A stretch of DNA of 5,710 nucleotides from assembly GCA_035528995.1 (NCBI GenBank), contig DATKXO010000099.1, positions 1-5,710 of the forward strand. Reading direction: 5' to 3'. Below the pieces are notes generated by a model, which saw nothing but the letters and a program-made list of their open reading frames with translations, was not told the origin of the DNA and did not search any database. Made by a program: the position numbers and the translations under genes. The DNA is from DATKXO01 sp035528995. Lineage in GTDB: Bacteria > Planctomycetota > Phycisphaerae > UBA1845. Shown here one piece after another: positions 5,599-5,710 of this stretch (position 1 is its first letter; every line of letters starts with the position of its first letter).

Positions 5599-5710
5599 TT
5601 AGGGCATTTTAAGATTGGATACGCATAGGGTGAGCGCGGTGGGTCTCCGACCTGCCTGCCGGCCGGCAGGCCCACCGCGCAGGGGAAACAGCCCCCTCGC
5701 AGCGCGGCAG
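5599..5710. repeat. Second copy of the palindromic repeat, inverted and cut by the window edge
   Basis: The reverse complement matches 3424-3514 from position 5601 to the window end. By eye there are 5 substitutions in about 90 aligned bases (all in the outer 30 bp), one 20-bp insertion and one 1-bp deletion. A 10-bp stem (5634-5643 with 5671-5680) is kept, and the insertion sits in its loop. The start again reads TTTTAGGGC, keeping the TA before the terminal repeat. The remaining roughly 45 bp of the element would lie to the right of the window. Confidence 0.5.
5654..5671. repeat. Perfect 18-bp GC-rich palindrome inside the second repeat copy
   Basis: GCCTGCCGGCCGGCAGGC is fully self-complementary. 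It forms nearly all of the 20-bp insertion that distinguishes this repeat copy from the one at 3377-3516. Its placement in the hairpin loop extends the predicted cruciform. It is either a small nested palindromic element or the product of replication slippage at the hairpin. Confidence 0.5.

Noticed and set aside
5599..5710. Rho-independent terminator of an upstream gene
   Set aside because: The stem-loops are GC-rich but lack adjacent T-runs on either strand, and the same sequence recurs as a dispersed repeat at 3377-3516.

Overview
The window reads as high-GC bacterial DNA whose genes all lie on the minus strand. It carries three consecutive genes for proteins with class III (prepilin-peptidase) signal sequences. 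In transcription order they are a 307-aa GspI/PilV-like minor pseudopilin (4574-5497), a 321-aa GspJ/PilW-like minor pseudopilin (3605-4570) and a 915-aa GspK/PilX-like protein (589-3336). This is the order gspI-gspJ-gspK of classical type II secretion operons, whose products form the pseudopilus tip. The oversized proteins and the palindrome-rich repeats between genes suggest Planctomycetota or a relative. That is my inference; no taxonomic marker gene is present.

Layout from right to left, the direction of transcription. At 5599-5710 lies a truncated copy of a palindromic repeat. At 5498-5598 there is a leader with a perfect TATAAT box and a good ribosome binding site. The first two genes follow, in the same reading frame and separated only by one stop codon and one further codon. 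A 268-bp spacer (3337-3604) then breaks the operon before the third gene. It holds a heptamer-repeat hairpin and a second, inverted copy of the palindromic repeat, complete at about 140 bp with TA-flanked ends. The GspK-like gene follows. Directly after its stop codon is a 15-bp inverted repeat (514-588) that may be transcript-end structure. Then comes 588 bp without a convincing gene. It contains a strong sigma-70-type promoter firing leftward (404-431) and, beyond it, about 400 nt rich in potential stem-loops. This looks like the leader of the next gene or an unrecognised structured RNA.

Working model. The three proteins would be inserted in the inner membrane by their hydrophobic N-termini, processed by a prepilin peptidase encoded elsewhere, and assembled as the tip of a type II secretion pseudopilus or type IV pilus-like fibre. 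Neither the ATPase, the platform protein, the secretin nor the major pseudopilin is in the window, so the choice between secretion system and pilus cannot be made here. The least ordinary signals are the inverted repeat pair bracketing the gspI/J-like genes, the size of the GspK-like protein, and the orphan promoter with its structured leader at the left edge.
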